Assembly (NCBI GenBank): GCA_021776215.1
Contig: JAJFGI010000197.1
Span: 1-32,905 of the forward strand
Origin: Kiloniellaceae bacterium
Lineage (GTDB): Bacteria; Pseudomonadota; Alphaproteobacteria; Kiloniellales; J153
Length of the DNA: 32,905 bases
Reading direction: 5' to 3'
Below the pieces are notes generated by a model. It saw only the letters and a list, made by a program, of their open reading frames with translations, did not search any database and was not told the DNA's origin. Positions 24,667-32,091 of this stretch are shown here, one piece after another. A program made the translations under genes and the position numbers. Numbering within the stretch: position 1 is the first letter of the stretch; every line of letters starts with the position of its first letter.

Positions 24667-25446
24667 CTACCGCTGTGATGCTTGGAGATCGGGGCTTACT
24701 GTTGCCGCATTGGCGCCGATCCGGTCGCGTAACGCCGCGATCAGCGCGGCGACACGGCCGCTGTGTTGCCGAATGAATGAGCGATATTCCGAGCGGAGCG
24801 TGATAGCCATGCTCACCCCTTCGGCTATGACATCTATGACACGGTACACCTGGCCCTCACGCTGTACGCGCCAAGTGACGTTCACCGGCGCGCCTTCCGG
24901 CCGTAGAAGCTGGGAGGCTACGGTAAAGATTGTCGGGCGATCGGGATCGGAACGAATTTGGCCAACCTGAATCCGCTCCCCCGAATACGCCGTTAGCAGG
25001 GGCATGAAGCGGTCCGTCATGACCTCCGCGAAGATGTCGAGGAAGGCTGCGCGTTCGCTCTCGGTGGCCGTGATCCAATACCGGCCGAGAACGAATCGGC
25101 CGATCGTCTCGACCGCCAGAGTCTCGGACAGCAATGCGTGGAGACGGTCAGCCCGCTCCTGTTCATCGATCTCCGGCTCGATGACCCGTTGAATGACGTC
25201 GTCGGTCAATCCGGCGACGAAGAGCCCGGCATCGGCCGGCCCGTCCGCCCGGAGCCCGCCCCCGGACAGAAACGCAAAAGCGAGAGCCGCGAGGAACGGG
25301 AAAATGCGGTGCCAGATGATCGAGAAGCGCCGGCTTCGAGCCCGCGTCGGCTTGGGCGAAGTCATGCTTCCCGTGACAAACATCCGCTCAATATCCGTGC
25401 GATAGACAAGGGCGAGTGGAGCCTCAAACGTCAACGGCGGGGTCAT
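24667..25446 (-). CDS. MlaC/Ttg2D-family phospholipid-binding protein
   Basis: About 259 residues from the ATG at 25446, which has AGGAG upstream. The mature domain (after about 70) has the MlaC pattern: ETIGRFVLGRYWITATESER, then FAEVMTDRFMPLLTAYSGER, VTWRVQREGQVYRVIDVIAEGVSM and a terminal SEYRSFIRQHSGRVAALIAAL. MlaC shuttles phospholipids between the outer and inner membranes in the periplasm. The hydrophobic signal (IFPFLAALAFAFLSGGG) lies unusually deep in this model; a start at the ATG at 25365 would give a normal signal peptide but lacks a well-placed ribosome site. No MlaFEDB transporter genes adjoin it, so it is an orphan. Confidence 0.83.
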   Translation of the reverse strand: MTPPLTFEAPLALVYRTDIERMFVTGSMTSPKPTRARSRRFSIIWHRIFPFLAALAFAFLSGGGLRADGPADAGLFVAGLTDDVIQRVIEPEIDEQERADRLHALLSETLAVETIGRFVLGRYWITATESERAAFLDIFAEVMTDRFMPLLTAYSGERIQVGQIRSDPDRPTIFTVASQLLRPEGAPVNVTWRVQREGQVYRVIDVIAEGVSMAITLRSEYRSFIRQHSGRVAALIAALRDRIGANAATVSPDLQASQR

Positions 25447-25503
25447 GGTATCGAACTCCTCTGTTGGAATCGCCCGATTCGCGGGGGGGGGCAATTCGCG
25501 GGA

Positions 25504-25602
25504 TCAGGGCAGCGGCAGCCGCCAGGATTGGTCCAACCCGCCAAAGGCGAGCGGCACGAGCGCAAGAAAGAGAGCGGTCGCAAAGACTGTTATGCGATTC
25601 AT
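25504..25602 (-). CDS. 32-aa hydrophobic peptide
   Basis: A small frame with GAGGAG (25610-25615) 7 nt before the ATG at 25602. The product is one basic-hydrophobic segment (MNRITVFATALFLALVPLAF) plus a 12-residue polar tail ending LPLP. It may be a small membrane peptide or a leader peptide. It precedes the MlaC-like gene by 57 nt on the same strand. The ribosome site sits in the loop of a small hairpin (25608-25619) and directly follows a 16-bp palindrome, which hints at translational control. No family known to me. Confidence 0.55.
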   Translation of the reverse strand: MNRITVFATALFLALVPLAFGGLDQSWRLPLP

Positions 25603-25621
25603 GGCAGCTCTCCTCAGAGAT

Positions 25622-25637
25622 CTCCCACGCGTGGGAG
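25622..25637. repeat. 16-bp perfect palindrome in the leader of the 32-aa peptide
   Basis: CTCCCACGCGTGGGAG is fully self-complementary. On the minus strand it lies 6 nt before the ribosome site of the peptide gene. It may be an operator or an RNA hairpin. Confidence 0.6.
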
Positions 25638-25674
25638 TCGCCGGCCCGGGCTGGGGGAAACCCGGACCGGCGAC
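25637..25674. repeat. GC-rich hairpin adjoining the palindrome
   Basis: GTCGCCGG (25637-25644) pairs with CCGGCGAC (25667-25674), and after one mismatch CCGGG (25646-25650) pairs with CCCGG (25661-25665). That is 13 pairs with a 10-nt loop. There is no T tract on either side, so it is probably not a simple terminator. Confidence 0.6.
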
Positions 25675-25903
25675 GGGGGCGTGGCCATACCGCTTTGCGC
25701 GGGAGCCACGCCGCGGGCGCGGCCCAATCGCCCAATCAATGGCGCCCGCGGTTCTACGATGGGACGGGAGACGTCGCATCGGGCCGGATCCGTTCGGGAG
25801 CGATGTTGTCATCTGGATCCTGCCCCTCATCGTCATGCTGTCATTCCGCCACGGCTTTGGTCTTTCCATGGTTACGATCTTGGACCGCAGTCCGGTCAAC
25901 GTA

Positions 25904-25919
25904 TGTGACGGCGGTCACT
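25904..25919. promoter_or_regulatory. CRP/FNR-family-like palindrome, TGTGA-N6-TCACT
   Basis: TGTGA at 25904-25908 and TCACT at 25915-25919 with a 6-bp spacer; same half sites and mismatch as the site at 24174. It lies in the divergent region between the peptide gene and the CBS gene. Confidence 0.45.
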
Positions 25920-26039
25920 TCTCACGAGCTTGTGTCATGAACGTCATGTCGGGCGTACCGGGGCGTCCATGGCAGTGTCGGGCCGACCGGAAGGACTCTC
26001 GATCACGAACCGGTAACCAGCTGTCACGTTGCGTTGAAG

Positions 26040-26055
26040 AGTGATCGCCATCACA
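26040..26055. promoter_or_regulatory. CRP/FNR-family-like palindrome, AGTGA-N6-TCACA
   Basis: AGTGA and TCACA half sites with a 6-bp spacer, about 94 nt upstream of the CBS-domain gene. Third copy of the motif within 1.9 kb. Confidence 0.45.
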
Positions 26056-26148
26056 CGGGCAATGGCCAATGATCCGCTATTCATGGTGATGCTGCGGCCC
26101 TCGATCTGTGGTTCGCAGCGAGAACACCCATGAAACGGAGATGCAAGA

Positions 26149-26601
26149 ATGAACGTTGCAGCACTCTTGAAGGCGAAAGGCAGCCGCGTCGTGACGACAC
26201 GACGCGAGTCATCCATTCAGACTCTTCTGCGCCGAATGGCGCTGGAACGGATTGGGGCTTTGATCGTGACCGGTCCGGGGGACGAGCGGATCGTTGGCAT
26301 TATCTCGGAGCGGGACATCGTGCGCGGCCTGGCCGAACACGGCGCTGCCGTTCTGAATATGCGGGTCTCCGACCTCATGACCCATACGGTCAAAACCTGC
26401 GCGCCGCACGACAGCATGAAACATGTCATGACGGTCATGACGCGCGGCCGGATCCGGCACCTGCCGGTCGTTGATGGGTCCGGACTCTGCGGCATCGTCA
26501 GCATTGGCGATGTCGTCAAGTACCGGCTGGAAGAGATGGAGCTCGAGGTGAATGTCCTACGCGACGCCTGCATGGTCGGCCGCGTGGCCTTGGCCTCGTG
26601 A
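26149..26601 (+). CDS. Tandem CBS-domain protein
   Basis: 150 residues, consisting of two CBS motifs (about 8-62 and 73-128) and little else. Typical elements are GALIVTGPGDERIVGIISERDIVRG in the first repeat and HLPVVDGSGLCGIVSIGDVV in the second, followed by a helical tail (KYRLEEMELEVNVLRD). Such stand-alone pairs bind adenine nucleotides or related ligands and sense energy or redox state. A GGAG-containing ribosome site precedes the ATG. Two CRP/FNR-like palindromes upstream fit control by oxygen or energy status (inference). Confidence 0.92.
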   Translation: MNVAALLKAKGSRVVTTRRESSIQTLLRRMALERIGALIVTGPGDERIVGIISERDIVRGLAEHGAAVLNMRVSDLMTHTVKTCAPHDSMKHVMTVMTRGRIRHLPVVDGSGLCGIVSIGDVVKYRLEEMELEVNVLRDACMVGRVALAS

Positions 26602-26755
26602 TAGGTACCCGGCGCCGGCGACGCCCTTCCCGGGCGCGCCGACGGCTGGGGCAAATTGGCGAGGGCCGTAGCATGGGACCCCACGGGCCGTCACGTGCTT
26701 GGCCCGGAGCCCAGGGGAAGCGGCGTTCGACACAAGAGTAAACCGAACACAAGCG

Positions 26756-27313
26756 ATGGAGCGCTCTAATAGAATGCGGAGATTTACACTTCTGGCCACC
26801 TTTGTGGCCTCCTTGAGTTTCGTGACGCTGGCGCCCGCCTCGGCCGAGGAGGATCGGATACTGCTTGGGCTCGGCGCCTTCGCCTTCAATGAAGAAAGCG
26901 ACAGCGATATCGCCGCCGAGGCGCGGCTAGAGTATCTTTCCGGCTGGCGTCTTTTCGACGACATGTTCGGCCCTAGGTTCCAGGGGCTGGGTCCATATGT
27001 GGCCTTGAACGTCAATACCGACGGCGGCGTCTTTGGCGCTGGCGGCTTGTTCCTCGACTTGCGGCCCGCCCCGGGCGTTTACCTGCGTCCTTTCGGCGGG
27101 GTCGGTGGCTATAGCGAAGGTGGCAGCCGCAACTTGGGTGGCGTTTTTCAGTTCGAGATCGGCGCCGGCGCCGGCTATCGCTTTGACAATCAAATGGAAA
27201 CCGGAATCCTCTTCAAGCACATCTCCAACGCCAATCTTAACGATCAAAATCCGGGTGTTAACTCGATCATGCTGACGGTGAGCATGCCGCTCGATTTCCG
27301 TCTCGGCGATTGA
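26756..27313 (+). CDS. PagL-like acyloxyacyl hydrolase-family outer-membrane protein
   Basis: 185 residues. Signal peptide cleaved after A-S-A (residue 30), then an eight-strand-type beta barrel rich in alternating glycine and aromatic residues. The C-terminal motif FKHISNANL, followed by NPGVNSI, matches the lipid A 3-O-deacylase family; H155 and S157 correspond to the catalytic His and Ser. Where I expect the third catalytic residue, glutamate near the NPG motif, I see V168/N169, so activity is uncertain. The start could also be the ATG at 26774; neither has a strong ribosome site. It follows the CBS gene by 154 nt. Confidence 0.75.
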   Translation: MERSNRMRRFTLLATFVASLSFVTLAPASAEEDRILLGLGAFAFNEESDSDIAAEARLEYLSGWRLFDDMFGPRFQGLGPYVALNVNTDGGVFGAGGLFLDLRPAPGVYLRPFGGVGGYSEGGSRNLGGVFQFEIGAGAGYRFDNQMETGILFKHISNANLNDQNPGVNSIMLTVSMPLDFRLGD

Positions 27314-27748
27314 CAGCGCGCCCCGGAGGGGCTTGCGCCGCCAGTGTCGCCACGCCGTCGTTGCGCCAATGCTTGGCGGGGCGCGGACACGGGACGAACC
27401 CATCCAGACGGCAAGGGGCCTTCCATCGAATCTTGCCAACCCGGCGCGGTCATGAATAGCGAGGCGACCGACAACCGTCGTGGCTCGGATTATCGGCGAT
27501 CCCAGCCGGACCTCGTTTTGCTCAGTCCAGCGGGCGCCTAAGGCGGCCACGTCAATGTGATCGCCGGCAAAGCCGAAACTTCTGAATAATGAGGACCGGC
27601 AACCGAACGCCAAGACGCCCGGTGGCAGGTCCTGGTCGGGTCGGAGGTCCGGATACAGGACAGAGACGCGGAATCAACGGATCGATTTAGGCCAAGTATG
27701 AATTGGAGCCTTCAGACAGCGCTAGCGGACCACTCCTTGTTCACGGGG
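27314..27748. other. Gene-poor stretch between the PagL-like gene and the integrase remnant
   Basis: No ribosome sites or protein-like frames found. Immediately after the stop, GCCCC-GGA-GGGGC could form a short hairpin without a T tract. The rest may be decayed DNA linked to the neighbouring recombinase remnant. Confidence 0.4.
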
Positions 27749-27919
27749 CTAGCACCGCGCCAGCGCGACCCTGTGCTCGCCCGTCCGCAGGCTCCGTCAG
27801 ACCAGCCTTCGCAGCTTGCCCTTGGCGCCCAGGGCCGCCTACAAATCCTTGGGGACGTGGACGCGCAGGTACCACAGCGTGCCCCGCCTGAACAACCCGA
27901 CTTGCCTTGCCATACTCAT
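27749..27919 (-). pseudogene. Decayed N-terminus of a tyrosine recombinase (integrase)
   Basis: The frame from the ATG at 27913 reads MARQVGLFRRGTLWYLRVHV then PKDL, the typical start of phage-type integrases (short beta hairpin with R-G-x-x-W/Y-Y and R-V-P-x-D-L). It is cut by TAG at 27839. The same frame continues recognisably (AALGAKGKLRRLV), hits TGA at 27797, and continues again (RSLRTGEHRVALAR) to TAG at 27749. The expected integrase order DL-AALG-LRRSL-TG-ALA is kept across the stops, which identifies a pseudogene rather than chance. GGAG precedes the ATG. The catalytic domain is absent. It marks past integration of a mobile element. Confidence 0.7.
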
Positions 27920-27971
27920 GCTCCAACTATAGCATTGGACTATTGCTGGCAGGTTTAGGAAGCCTTGGGGG

Positions 27972-27988
27972 ATCAATAACTTATTGAT
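27972..27988. repeat. AT-rich inverted repeat near the integrase remnant
   Basis: ATCAATAA and TTATTGAT flank a single C. The AT-rich patch (27965-28020) stands out from the GC-rich surroundings. It lies just upstream of the decayed recombinase on its strand. Confidence 0.55.
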
Positions 27989-28019
27989 ACTAGGGCGTTT
28001 TTCTGGCGGCACTTTTTTA

Positions 28020-28031
28020 TCCCCTAGGGGA
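28020..28031. repeat. 12-bp palindrome TCCCCTAGGGGA
   Basis: Perfectly self-complementary, 32 nt from the AT-rich inverted repeat and about 130 nt upstream of the glutaminase gene. Function unknown. Confidence 0.5.
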
Positions 28032-28161
28032 CGCCAGGGCTGCACCAAATCCACAAAACCTCGATCCGCTATCCGTTCGCCGTGAGGCGGGAAGGGAAGC
28101 CTGGGCACCATCGGGGCGGCAGTCTCGATCGCAACGCCGCCTATCCCCTGTATGGTGGATA

Positions 28162-29076
28162 ATGGACTTCAATCAGATACTCAAAGAGATCCCGCAGAAC
28201 GTTCGCCCGGTGTTTGGCAAGGGGCGAAATGCCGACTACATTCCGGCACTGGCCGCTGTGCCAACCGACAAGTTTGGCATGGTGCTTCGGACCGTTGGCG
28301 ATGAGTGCTTTCAGACCGGCGACGCAAACGAGCGCTTTTCTATTCAGAGTATCTCCAAGCTCTTCACGCTTAGCCTGGCGATCGGCTTCGTCGGCGAGGA
28401 GCTATGGCGCCGGGTCGGGCGTGAGCCGTCCGGCAACCCGTTCAACTCGCTCGTGCAGCTCGAGTACGAGCACGGCGTTCCGCGCAATCCGCTGATCAAC
28501 GCCGGGGCGCTGGTCGTCTGCGACGTGTTGTTGAGCTATACCGAAGATGCAAAGCAGGCGGTTCTCGACTACGTGCGCGTATTGTCGGGCGCCTTCGACA
28601 TCGCCTACGACGAGGCAGTGGCCCGATCCGAAGCACGGACCGGGTTCATCAACCTGGCGCTGGCCAATTTTCTTAAGGGCCACGGCAACCTCGAGAACGA
28701 CGTGGATGCGGTTCTCGACCTCTACTTTCACCAATGCGCCCTTGCGATGAGCTGTAGCGAGTTGTCGAGAGCGGCTGTTCACCTGGCGAACGGCGGCGTG
28801 TCGCCGTCGCTTGGCGAGACCATCCTGACCCGCGCGCAGACCAAGCGGATCAATGCGGTGATGCTGACATGCGGGTTGTACGACGCCGTCGGCGAATTTG
28901 CCTACAGGGTTGGCTTGCCCGCTAAGAGCGGTGTCGGCGGCGGTATTGTCGCCGTCCTGCCGGGCGAATACGCGGTTGCGGTCTGGTCGCCTGAGCTTGA
29001 CGCGTCCGGCAACTCGATGGCCGGCGGCGCCGCGCTGGAATACCTGACGACCGTCACCGGCCGTTCCATATTCTGA
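28162..29076 (+). CDS. glsA: Glutaminase
   Basis: 304 residues, normal family length; hydrolyses glutamine to glutamate and ammonia in the cytoplasm. The beta-lactamase-like S-x-x-K motif is S63-I-S-K66 in FSIQSISKLFTL. Other family landmarks are GNPFNSLVQLEYEHGVPRNPLINAGA (spanning about 91-116), the MLTCGLYDAVGEFAYRVGLP segment and the glycine loop SGVGGGIVAVLPG. The ribosome site is weak (GGTGG). It begins beyond the gene-poor patch with the integrase remnant and is probably transcribed alone or with the next gene. Confidence 0.95.
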   Translation: MDFNQILKEIPQNVRPVFGKGRNADYIPALAAVPTDKFGMVLRTVGDECFQTGDANERFSIQSISKLFTLSLAIGFVGEELWRRVGREPSGNPFNSLVQLEYEHGVPRNPLINAGALVVCDVLLSYTEDAKQAVLDYVRVLSGAFDIAYDEAVARSEARTGFINLALANFLKGHGNLENDVDAVLDLYFHQCALAMSCSELSRAAVHLANGGVSPSLGETILTRAQTKRINAVMLTCGLYDAVGEFAYRVGLPAKSGVGGGIVAVLPGEYAVAVWSPELDASGNSMAGGAALEYLTTVTGRSIF

Positions 29077-29186
29077 GGTCTTGCCACCGCCATACTTCGC
29101 CCTCATTTTCTTTGTATGGACGGGAGCAGTCGTTCACGTTGAGCATGGGCCGGTGGGCCGGTGCCTTGGTTCGTTGGGGGATTTTC

Positions 29187-30344
29187 ATGATGCTGAGATC
29201 GATGGTGGGTGCGCTTTCCTGCGCGGCGGCGCTTTGGGCCTTCGTTGCGCAGGCGGCGCCGGAGCCCGATGACGACTACATTGCGGGATATGTCGCCGCG
29301 GTATTGGAGCGCGAGTTCCAGATTGGCGAGCCGGCGTTCGACGTCAACAGCGGTGTGGTGACCGTCTACGCGGGGACCCTCAGCGACGTGCAGCAGGACA
29401 AGATAGCGGCCATTCTGGCGGGTGTGCGCGGTGTCCGGGTTGTCCGTGTCACCGATGGCGGGCCGCCGGGCGCGGCGCCTGCAGGTGAACCGGAGGGGAC
29501 TGTCGAGTCCGTCCCCGATAGCGCCCCGCCGCCTGCCAAAGACACCATTGTCGTGGCCGACGAGGCCAGCAAGCGAAAAGGCCTGGAGGTATTGCCGCGC
29601 GGCAACCTGTTCGATCCCTTGATCGCCGATCCCCGGTGGGCGCATTTCTCGGCGGCCTACCAGTACTTCATCGATGACGATGAGATCAGCAGCGCCGGCT
29701 CGGTCAGCTTTGGCGAGACCTTTGGCCTGTTGCGCGGTCCGGCGCCGTTCGGCGGGCGCTGGCAACTCGATTTTCAGGCTGCCGTTTTCGGCCTGTTCGA
29801 CCTCGAAGCGGAGTCGAAGGATCTGATCAATGCCGACTACTGGGTCGGTTTGCCGCTCAGTTACCGGAACGGTGATTTCTCCGCGATGTTCCGCGTGTTC
29901 CACCAAAGCTCGCATCTTGGGGACGAGTTCCTGCTGCGCAACCGGGTCGATCGGGTGAACCTCAGTTTCGAGGCCGCCGATCTTAAACTCTCCTACGACG
30001 TTGGCTATGGCCTGCGGGTCTATGGCGGCGGCGGGGTCTTGCTGAGCCGCGAGCCGTCGGACCTTGACCGTCTGTCGACCCAGCTCGGTGTGGAGTACCT
30101 GGCGCCCTTTACGCTGGCGGACGGGCTGCTCCGGCCGGTCGCGGCGGCCGATCTGCAGAACCGTGAGGAAAGCGACTGGGACTCCGATCTTTCCCTGCGC
30201 GCCGGGGTCCAGTTCGAAAGCCGGGATGCGATTACGCAGCGGGTTCAGCTCATGCTCGAGTACTTCAACGGACGGAACCCGAACGGGCAGTTCTATGACC
30301 GGGCGTTGGAGTACTACGGTATCGGAGCCCATGTATACTTCTGA
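29187..30344 (+). CDS. DUF1207-family outer-membrane protein with N-terminal BON-like domain
   Basis: 385 residues. GGGGGA 6 nt before the ATG at 29187 fixes the start; an earlier in-frame codon at 29112 would bury the signal peptide. The signal is cleaved after A-Q-A (about 23). Residues about 30-85 (YIAGYVAAVLEREFQIG, then GVVTVYAGTLSD) resemble a BON domain, a lipid- or peptidoglycan-associated fold. After a proline/alanine linker, the DUF1207 region begins LFDPLIADPRWAHFSAAYQY and runs as a beta-rich barrel to the terminal VYF, an OM insertion signal. Function of the family is unknown. Follows glutaminase by 110 nt. Confidence 0.8.
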   Translation: MMLRSMVGALSCAAALWAFVAQAAPEPDDDYIAGYVAAVLEREFQIGEPAFDVNSGVVTVYAGTLSDVQQDKIAAILAGVRGVRVVRVTDGGPPGAAPAGEPEGTVESVPDSAPPPAKDTIVVADEASKRKGLEVLPRGNLFDPLIADPRWAHFSAAYQYFIDDDEISSAGSVSFGETFGLLRGPAPFGGRWQLDFQAAVFGLFDLEAESKDLINADYWVGLPLSYRNGDFSAMFRVFHQSSHLGDEFLLRNRVDRVNLSFEAADLKLSYDVGYGLRVYGGGGVLLSREPSDLDRLSTQLGVEYLAPFTLADGLLRPVAAADLQNREESDWDSDLSLRAGVQFESRDAITQRVQLMLEYFNGRNPNGQFYDRALEYYGIGAHVYF

Positions 30345-30356
30345 GCGAAGTCCCTC

Positions 30357-30395
30357 CCCGGCGGCGACGCGGGACCGCCCCGAGTCGCCGCCGGG
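30357..30395. terminator. Bidirectional hairpin terminator between convergent genes
   Basis: CCCGGCGGCGAC (30357-30368) and GTCGCCGCCGGG (30384-30395) form a perfect 12-bp stem with a 15-nt loop, exactly between the stops of the DUF1207 gene (+) and the small lipoprotein gene (-). The plus side is followed by a modest T-rich run (GTTATTTC). Confidence 0.75.
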
Positions 30396-30401
30396 CAGGT
30401 G

Positions 30402-30779
30402 TTATTTCGCGATCTGCGCCCGTATTGCCGAAAGTTCCTCTTCCTGCATGTCCGTGTACTCGGCGGTCTGACTGTCGCGAAACGAGAAGCCTCTAAGCCG
30501 CTTCGTTTCGCCGTACACGGTAAACCAGCACCTGTCCCAGACGTGGCCGGCCGTGTCGCCGCTCTGATACTCGACCTCCAGGAAAATCTCGTCGCCCTCG
30601 CTGGTCTCCTCGACCCGCGAGTCAACGAACTCCAGGGTCTCGGGATTGTGCAGCGCAAGCTGGGCAATCTTCTTGCATGCGGTGACCTCGGCCTTTTCCG
30701 CTGTCGTCTCCCCACAGGCTGCCAAGGTAATCGCGATGAGGGCAGTCAAGCCGGTAGTGATGGTCTGCCTTGGGATCAT
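30402..30779 (-). CDS. Small lipoprotein, 125 aa
   Basis: CGGAGG lies 8 nt before the ATG at 30779, which excludes the longer frame reaching 30911. The signal peptide ends in lipobox LAAC (TLAACGE), so the protein is lipid-anchored. The mature part is acidic with three further cysteines and reads like a small alpha-beta periplasmic domain: ACKKIAQLALHNPETLEFVD, FLEVEYQSGD, CWFTVYGETKRLRGF. I do not recognise the family with certainty. It shares a terminator with the convergent DUF1207 gene. Confidence 0.75.
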   Translation of the reverse strand: MIPRQTITTGLTALIAITLAACGETTAEKAEVTACKKIAQLALHNPETLEFVDSRVEETSEGDEIFLEVEYQSGDTAGHVWDRCWFTVYGETKRLRGFSFRDSQTAEYTDMQEEELSAIRAQIAK

Positions 30780-31543
30780 GTGTTGCGCCTCCGTATGGCT
30801 ATAAGACAGGCCGACCCGGCAGGCGCCCCAAGTGGGAATGAACAGGGCTGGTAGGGCCCGGCCGACCGGCTCGCTGTTGGCGAGTTTAGGGGCGGCTGGC
30901 CCAGGCGACAAGCCATCTTGAACGACGATATGTAAAGCCGCTTGCCAAGGCGGTGCTTGGAAGATTCGCCGCGGAACCCCAGGCGGGCAGGGGCGTCGGC
31001 GATGGCCGCGACGGCAACGCCGAGGGCGTCGAATTTAACAGAACGCCGGTCGCCGCTCAGGCATTTTTCTACGCCGCGACGCGAACGTCGACGAGGTCGC
31101 GAACACGCCAATTCTTTCCGTCGCCGTGTCGCCGGAGTCAAATGATCGGATGACCTCCGCGCGATCCGCGGCGATGTCGCGGAGTCGATTCACAGCACCG
31201 TGCAAGTTGGCGATCGGGAATGCGCAGTACCCAAAAAAGTTTTCCCGCAACGAACCATGCAACGGCATCGGCAGTTTGGAAATCGCGACACCGGCGATGT
31301 CATCGTTGATGCAGGAAAATCACACGCCGTGAATTGCCCGCGCGAACGCGAGAAAAGATTTACATTTTCCGCTTGCGCGATTCTGCAATGCCTGTATAAG
31401 CGAGTTGCTACGCACGAGATATAGTAGCTGGAGTCTGGTGAGTTACTACGGAAGGTGTTGTGACTCGTGTTGGTCCGCTGATGGACCGGTATCAACCAGG
31501 TGATCCTCTGATCCGTTCGAGGACATCTACTATGAGGATGGCA
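30780..31543. other. Region between the lipoprotein and the histone-like gene
   Basis: About 760 nt. I see no trustworthy gene; the short frames on both strands lack ribosome sites and protein-like composition. The right end carries the promoter of the histone-like gene (31373-31400) and a leader of about 140 nt. A short repeat CGCGAC/GTCGCG lies near 31076-31105. Confidence 0.45.
31373..31400 (+). promoter_or_regulatory. Promoter of the histone H1-like gene
   Basis: TTGCGC (31373-31378) and TATAAG (31395-31400) with a 16-bp spacer, in an AT-richer patch. The -10 is five of six to consensus. Transcription would begin near 31407 and leave a leader of about 137 nt. Confidence 0.6.
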
Positions 31544-31927
31544 ATGTCCGAATCTAAGACCATGATCGAAGAAGAAGCAACGACCGAACCGAAGAAAGCG
31601 AAAGCGATGCCCGCGGCAGCGGCGCGCAAGAAGACCACGACGAAGAAGGCTAAGAAGCCGGCGAAGCGAAAGGCTGCCGCCAAGCGCAAACCCGCGAAGC
31701 GGAAGGCCGCGAAGAAACCGGCGAAGCGGAAGGCCGCGAAGCGGAAGACCGCCAAGCGCAAGACCGCCAAGAAGCCGGCGAAGCGGAAGGCCGCAAAGCG
31801 TAAGACCGCGAAGCGCAAGCCAGCGAAGCGGAAGGCCGCCAAGAAACCGGCGAAGCGGAAGACTGCGAAGCGCAAGACCGCCAAGCGCAAGACCGCCAGG
31901 CGGAAGACCGCGGCCAAGAAGACGTAG
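31544..31927 (+). CDS. Histone H1-like lysine/alanine-rich DNA-binding protein
   Basis: 127 residues. A short acidic head (MSESKTMIEEEATTEPKKAK) is followed by about 105 residues made almost only of Lys, Ala, Arg, Pro and Thr in repeats of the type KPAKRKAAKRKTAKRK. This is the bacterial histone H1-like (Hc1/AlgP-like) composition, expected to bind and compact DNA or act as a transcription modulator. The start at ATG 31544 is favoured by GAGGA just upstream; in-frame ATGs at 31532 and earlier are possible. The coding DNA is itself repetitive, so repeat-number variation is likely. A small stem (31927-31941) overlaps the stop. Confidence 0.85.
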   Translation: MSESKTMIEEEATTEPKKAKAMPAAAARKKTTTKKAKKPAKRKAAAKRKPAKRKAAKKPAKRKAAKRKTAKRKTAKKPAKRKAAKRKTAKRKPAKRKAAKKPAKRKTAKRKTAKRKTARRKTAAKKT

Positions 31928-32031
31928 GCTGTTCTACAGCCGGCGCGCCGATACTCAGGCGCGTTATCGACCATTCGCCAATTGCCGCAGTCATCGGGCA
32001 GGATGCTAGAAGCGGGCGGCGAAGCGAACGG

Positions 32032-32058
32032 AAACGGGGGCCAGCCAGCCCCCGTTTT
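32032..32058. terminator. Rho-independent terminator between convergent genes
   Basis: AAACGGGGGC (32032-32041) and GCCCCCGTTT (32048-32057) form a perfect 10-bp stem with a 6-nt loop, followed by TCGCTTTT on the plus strand. It sits between the histone-like gene and the TctC gene and may serve both. Confidence 0.85.
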
Positions 32059-32091
32059 CGCTTTTGACCGGGACGTCGCCGTCGCGGCCCG

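Larger units (their letters stand above)
25603..26148. other. Divergent control region between the 32-aa peptide and CBS genes
   Basis: About 546 nt with no gene I trust. It contains a 16-bp palindrome, a long GC-rich hairpin, two CRP/FNR-like palindromes, and a short inverted repeat GACCG/CGGTC around 25883-25897. A minus-strand frame at 25944-26216 overlaps one palindrome and lacks a well-placed ribosome site. Such density of dyads suggests a regulated divergent promoter. Confidence 0.5.

Noticed and set aside
25944-26216. 90-codon minus-strand frame antisense to the CBS gene start
   Set aside because: It overlaps a regulatory palindrome and the CBS start; an internal ATG near 26081 has no well-spaced ribosome site.
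26602-26660. GC-rich hairpin after the CBS gene
   Set aside because: Pairing is imperfect and no T tract follows, so a terminator cannot be supported.
29103-30332. 409-codon open frame antisense to the DUF1207 gene
   Set aside because: It mirrors the third-codon GC bias of a well-supported gene, has no ribosome site or recognisable motif, and would overlap it entirely.
31035-31268. 77-codon minus-strand frame before the histone-like gene
   Set aside because: No ribosome site, no recognisable domain, and the tail is arginine-rich random-looking sequence.
31640-31925. Dense direct repeats resembling a repeat array
   Set aside because: They are the coding repeats of the lysine-rich protein, without equal spacers; not a CRISPR array.
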